Assembly (NCBI RefSeq): GCF_013466425.1
Contig: NZ_CP059165.1
Span: forward strand, 2,728,001-2,792,000
Direction of reading: 5' to 3'
DNA: 64,000 nucleotides
DNA from: Mycobacterium vicinigordonae
GTDB taxonomy: Bacteria > Actinomycetota > Actinomycetes > Mycobacteriales > Mycobacteriaceae
The notes beneath the pieces are model-generated. The model ran no database searches. It was given only the letters and a program-made list of their open reading frames with translations, and was not told the DNA's origin. Numbering within the stretch: position 1 is the first letter of the stretch; each line of letters starts with the position of its first letter. Below are positions 60,704 through 64,000 of the stretch, piece by piece. Position numbers and translations under genes: made by a program.

Positions 60704-62562
60704 GGCGCGGCTCCCAATTCCAGAACTTTGCCGTTCGCGCAGTCGTCGCTGCGATGACAGTCCGCGACGTAAAGGTCGCCGTCCCGGTCGACCGCGACAC
60801 CGAACGGATAGTTCAGCGAGGCGAACGGGACCGGCGCGGCCTGTGTCGTGCCGACAGCCAACTTGAGGACTTTGCGGCCCATCGTGTCGGTGACGTACAC
60901 GTTGCCCTTACTGTCCACCGCGACGCCGTACGGTTCCTGCAGCCCGGGGAAGGCTAGTTCCGCCGGGGTGTCCGAGCCTGAAGGCAGCTTCAGCACGCGC
61001 CGGTCAGCGCTGTCGACGAGGTAGACGTTGCCACCATTGTCCACCGCGATTCCTAGTGGCGTGTTCACCGGTGTGGTCGGCATCAGCACCGTGGGGCTGG
61101 TGGCCCCGGGCGGCAGCTTGAGCACCTGCCGCGAACCCGCGTCGGTGACGTAGACGCTGCCGTCGTTGCCGATCGCCACATCCCTTGGGGTGTCGAGGTG
61201 CCCGAATGGCAGCTTGATCGGCCCGCGCGCGCCGGGTTCCAGTTTCCACACCGCGTGGCCGTGCAGGTCTGCGATGTACACGTTGCCGGCCGCGTCGACG
61301 GACACGCCCTCGGCGTAGACCTCTCCGAAAGTCAGCTCAGAGGGAGCGGGCTGGCCGGGCGGCAGTTTGAGGATGCGGCCCTCGGGGGAGTGGTGGCCAA
61401 GCTCGGCGGCATACACGTTGCCGCCGCCGTCGACCGCCACCCCGCGGACTGCCGCCAGCGCTGGGAAGTTCAGGGTGACCGGAACCGTCGACGAGGGATG
61501 GGGTGTGGTGGCAACCGGGCGGGTGGGAGCATGCCGGTGCATCACCCCGATCACCGCGACCGCGACAGCGGCGGCGACCACGACCGCAGCAACGGCGATC
61601 ATGTTGCGGCGGCGCCGCTTTCGCTCGACGGGATGGGCGGGACTTGGCAGCGGGCGAGGCGGAACCGGGCTATTCCACGGCTGGGTGACCGGGGCGGGCG
61701 CGGCAGCCCATTGGCGGCCGGCCGGGGCCGGGCCCAGCGCACGCCGGGCATCTGCGGCCAGGTCCCCGGCGCTCGGGTAGCGCGCCTCGGGATTTTTCGC
61801 CATGCCGCGCGCGATCACCTCGTCGAGTTCGAGCGGCAGGCCGGCGCGCCGCTGGCCCAGGCGGGGGATTGGGGCGCTCAACTGGGCGTTCATCAGTGCG
61901 GGCAGATCGTCGGAGTCGCCGTAGGGCGTTGTGCCCGTCAGCAGTTCGTACAAAACGCAGGCCAGCGCATAGACGTCGCAGCGATGGTCGACGGGGGAGC
62001 CATTGAGCCGTTCGGGCGCGACGTAGTCGAAGGTGCCGACGGCTTTTCCGGGCCTGGTCAGTCGCGCGTCGCCGGCGGCGTTAGCCAGGCCGAAGTCGAC
62101 CAGGCTGGCGAAGTCGTCGCCGGAGAGCAGGATATTGGCCGGTTTGACGTCGCGGTGAATCACCGATTCGGCGTGCGCGGCGTCCAGCGCGCCGGCGACC
62201 TGTTCGACAATGGCGACGGCGCGTGTGGGCTGCATCGGGCCTTCCCGCCGCAGCACCGTCTCCAGGTCCACGCCGCGCACCAGTCGCATGTCGAGGTAGA
62301 CCTGGCCGGCGATCTCTCCGCAACTGTGGATCGGCAGCACGTGGGGCTCACGCAGCCGGCCCGCGGTGCGGGCCTCGCGGAACAGCCGTTCGCGGAATAC
62401 CGGGTTCTGGGAGTAGGTGCTACTCAACAGTTTTAATGCAACCGCGCGGTGCATGGTGGTGTCCTCGGCCTCGTAGACCTCGCCGTAGCCACCGCTGCCC
62501 AACAGCCGGATCAGTCGGTAAGGGCCGAATTGCGTACCCGCCCGATCCTGTTCCACAGCCAT
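60700..62562 (-). CDS. PknD-like Ser/Thr sensor kinase (cassette 1, kinase A; first gene of the operon)
   Basis: Receptor-type Hanks kinase of 620 aa, first gene of the leftward run. The kinase domain (10-278) has LGSGGYGEVY (21-30), Lys44, HRD with Asp138, DFG with Asp156 and VAPERL. A basic RKRRRRN stop precedes the membrane helix (about 320-341). The propeller has six blades (about 365-620), for example DVAIGNDGSVYVTD and GVAVDSKGNVYVTD, and ends with DCHRSDDCANG, whose two Cys match those of the kinase at 55256. The ATG at 62562 directly abuts GGAGGG; the GTG two codons later (62556) has better spacing to that site and may be the true start. It is divergent from the SRPBCC gene across 58 bp, which must hold the operon promoter. 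Confidence 0.94.
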   Translation of the reverse strand: MAVEQDRAGTQFGPYRLIRLLGSGGYGEVYEAEDTTMHRAVALKLLSSTYSQNPVFRERLFREARTAGRLREPHVLPIHSCGEIAGQVYLDMRLVRGVDLETVLRREGPMQPTRAVAIVEQVAGALDAAHAESVIHRDVKPANILLSGDDFASLVDFGLANAAGDARLTRPGKAVGTFDYVAPERLNGSPVDHRCDVYALACVLYELLTGTTPYGDSDDLPALMNAQLSAPIPRLGQRRAGLPLELDEVIARGMAKNPEARYPSAGDLAADARRALGPAPAGRQWAAAPAPVTQPWNSPVPPRPLPSPAHPVERKRRRRNMIAVAAVVVAAAVAVAVIGVMHRHAPTRPVATTPHPSSTVPVTLNFPALAAVRGVAVDGGGNVYAAELGHHSPEGRILKLPPGQPAPSELTFGEVYAEGVSVDAAGNVYIADLHGHAVWKLEPGARGPIKLPFGHLDTPRDVAIGNDGSVYVTDAGSRQVLKLPPGATSPTVLMPTTPVNTPLGIAVDNGGNVYLVDSADRRVLKLPSGSDTPAELAFPGLQEPYGVAVDSKGNVYVTDTMGRKVLKLAVGTTQAAPVPFASLNYPFGVAVDRDGDLYVADCHRSDDCANGKVLELGAAP

Positions 62563-62620
62563 CCCTCCACTTTGCCGCAGAGCGTATCGGGGTTCGCCTC
62601 GACGCGGTTAGGGTGATGCG

Positions 62621-63052
62621 ATGGCTTCCGTTGAGCTCAGTTCCGACGTCCCGATGACCCCCCAAGACATGTGGTTGCACGTTTCGGATCTGTCCAAGCT
62701 GAACGAGTGGCTCATCATGCACGAGGGCTGGCGCAGCGACGTGCCCGAGGAGATCACCGAAGGCACCCAGGTCATCGGCGTGGCGAAATCCAAGGGTCTG
62801 CGCAACCGGGTGACCTGGACAGTGACGAAGTGGGACCCGCCGCACGAAGTCGCGATGTCCGGGGACGGCAAGGGCGGAGCAAAATACGGTGTGCGCGTCA
62901 CTGTGACTCCGAGCAACGACGGCTCGACCATGGGGCTGCGTCTTGAGCTGGGTGGGCGAGCGTTGTTCGGTCCGGTCGGCTCCGCGGCTGCGCGCGCCGT
63001 CAGAGGGGACGTGGAAAAGTCGCTCCGTAACTTCGTCGAGAAGTACGCGTAG
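62621..63052 (+). CDS. SRPBCC/START-like small protein (Rv1546-like)
   Basis: A 143-aa protein of the polyketide cyclase/START-like (SRPBCC) fold with a hydrophobic ligand pocket; the ligand is unknown. The length equals Rv1546. Typical features are the N-terminal strand [12 protein letters not shown], the helix [17 protein letters not shown] and the long C-terminal helix ([19 protein letters not shown]). TAGGGT (62609-62614) lies 6 nt before the ATG, and there is no ribosome site, so the gene is probably expressed from a leaderless mRNA. It is divergent from the kinase operon and precedes dnaE1. Confidence 0.9.
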   Translation: MASVELSSDVPMTPQDMWLHVSDLSKLNEWLIMHEGWRSDVPEEITEGTQVIGVAKSKGLRNRVTWTVTKWDPPHEVAMSGDGKGGAKYGVRVTVTPSNDGSTMGLRLELGGRALFGPVGSAAARAVRGDVEKSLRNFVEKYA

Positions 63053-63173
63053 GTTCGCGGGTTCGGGCCGCCGAGCCGTGTGTGGCCATTGTTTCTGGTG
63101 TGAACAACTGGTCGGGACACGCTTTGCGACACGCCCGGAGCCTGTCGGTGGACCGTCCTAGACTTGCGTCCCT

Positions 63174-64000
63174 ATGAGCCAGTCATCCTTCGTGCACCTG
63201 CACAACCACACCGAGTACTCGATGCTCGATGGTGCCGCGAAGATCAGCCCCATGCTGGCCGAAGCGCAGCGCCTGGAAATGCCCGCAATCGGCATGACCG
63301 ATCACGGAAACATGTTTGGCGCCAGCGAGTTCTACAACTCGGCCACCAAAGTCGGGATCAAGCCGATCATCGGCGTCGAGGCATACATAGCTCCCGCCTC
63401 TCGCTTCGACACCCGCCGCATCACCTGGGGTGATCCGAGCCAGAAATCCGATGACGTGTCCGGCAGTGGCTCCTACACACATATGACGATGGTGGCCGAG
63501 AACGCCACCGGTCTGCGCAACCTGTTCAAGCTGTCGTCGTTGGCTTCCTTCGAAGGTCAGCTGGGCAAGTGGTCGCGGATGGATGCCGAACTCATCGCCG
63601 AACACGCCGAGGGAATCATTGCCACCACGGGCTGCCCGTCCGGCGAAGTGCAGACCAGGCTGCGGCTGGGCCACGAGCGCGAGGCGCTGGAGGCGGCTGC
63701 CAAGTGGCGCGAGATCTTCGGCCCAGACAATTTCTTCCTGGAGCTGATGGACCATGGTCTGTCCATCGAGCAGCGGGTCCGCGAGGGCCTGCTCGACATC
63801 GGGCACAAGCTCGGCATACCGCCGCTGGCCACCAACGACTGCCACTACGTCACCCGCGATGCTTCGCACAACCACGAGGCGCTGCTGTGCGTGCAGACCG
63901 GCAAGACGCTCTCGGACCCCAACCGGTTCAAGTTCGACGGCGACGGCTACTACCTCAAGTCCGCTGCCGATATGCGTGAGCTCTGGGACGGCGAGGTACC
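63174..64000 (+). CDS. dnaE1: DNA polymerase III alpha subunit, 3' truncated by window edge
   Basis: Replicative polymerase; only the first 275 residues are in the window. The start [22 protein letters not shown] opens the N-terminal PHP domain (HNHTEYS metal motif, [25 protein letters not shown]), which in actinobacterial DnaE1 carries the proofreading exonuclease. The metal-binding residues visible so far (His, His, Asp, Glu, His, Cys-His near TNDCHYV) are kept. TAGACT (63159-63164) lies 9 nt before the ATG and could be a -10 element; no strong ribosome site is seen. The frame runs open to the right edge. Confidence 0.95.
   Translation, partial: MSQSSFVHLHNHTEYSMLDGAAKISPMLAEAQRLEMPAIGMTDHGNMFGASEFYNSATKVGIKPIIGVEAYIAPASRFDTRRITWGDPSQKSDDVSGSGSYTHMTMVAENATGLRNLFKLSSLASFEGQLGKWSRMDAELIAEHAEGIIATTGCPSGEVQTRLRLGHEREALEAAAKWREIFGPDNFFLELMDHGLSIEQRVREGLLDIGHKLGIPPLATNDCHYVTRDASHNHEALLCVQTGKTLSDPNRFKFDGDGYYLKSAADMRELWDGEV

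Noticed and set aside
61198..62436. 412-codon open frame opposite the first kinase gene
   Set aside because: Mirror frame of repetitive NHL and kinase codons; similar shadow frames recur opposite the paralogous kinases, as expected from the repeat rather than from selection.
1..64000. Insertion sequences, integrase, CRISPR array, tRNA or rRNA genes
   Set aside because: No transposase or integrase motifs, no regularly spaced repeats and no tRNA-like cloverleaf or rRNA sequence were seen; the insertions relative to M. tuberculosis carry no visible mobility genes.

Overview
The window is high-GC actinobacterial DNA and almost certainly comes from a slow-growing Mycobacterium. The gene order matches, from memory, the M. 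tuberculosis H37Rv interval from about Rv1521 (fadD25) to Rv1547 (dnaE1): fadD25, mmpL12, a glycosyltransferase, pks5/papA, the Rv1531-Rv1533 group, Rv1535, ileS, dinX, ansA, lspA, an RluD-type gene, lprI, Rv1543, Rv1544, Rv1546 and dnaE1. It is not M. tuberculosis itself. The pks5 locus is greatly expanded, glbN, adh and the Rv1534 TetR gene are not at their usual places, and several blocks are inserted.

Left third (1-31 kb): a lipid-assembly locus of the lipooligosaccharide (pks5) type. It holds the 3' end of a fatty acyl-AMP ligase (FAAL) gene, then a leftward four-gene operon (Mas/Pks5-type polyketide synthase, PapA-type acyltransferase, GT1 glycosyltransferase, MmpL transporter). A 1.09-kb divergent intergenic region follows, containing a perfect inverted repeat. 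Next is an unusual 2702-aa protein fusing FAAL-ACP-KS-AT-KR-ACP to a C-terminal condensation/PapA-like acyltransferase domain, then a second leftward Mas/Pks5-type PKS plus PapA pair. Together these can activate fatty acids, extend them with methylmalonyl units, esterify them to a sugar core and export the product.

Middle (31-49 kb): mostly conserved housekeeping synteny. A small SpoIIAA-like protein, a carboxymuconolactone-decarboxylase-family protein and a nitronate monooxygenase come first. An M-box (Mg2+) riboswitch with its terminator, a 26-codon small ORF and an Rv1535-like gene follow. Then come a strong terminator, a T-box leader and ileS. Between ileS and dinX three extra genes are inserted: a GT2 glycosyltransferase fused to an M23/LytM domain, an unrecognised protein, and a sugar-nucleotide SDR epimerase. 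After dinX, ansA, lspA and the pseudouridine synthase, two tandem paralogous methyltransferases are inserted before lprI. Two short-chain dehydrogenases (Rv1543 and Rv1544 types) end the block.

Right part (49-62.6 kb): an apparent eight-gene leftward operon inserted between the Rv1544-type and Rv1546-type genes. It contains six PknD-like proteins, each with a kinase-type domain, one membrane segment and a six-bladed NHL propeller. They form two copies of a three-gene cassette: full kinase A, full kinase B, and an N-lobe-less pseudokinase. Kinase B of both cassettes shares a DNA-identical tract of about 757 bp while the sensor domains have diverged. The operon ends with a single-span membrane protein and a 556-aa coiled-coil protein with 50-residue repeats. 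The window closes with an SRPBCC protein and the start of dnaE1, running off the right edge.

The best candidates for something new are the kinase/pseudokinase sensor array with its two downstream partners, and the FAAL-PKS-acyltransferase fusion.
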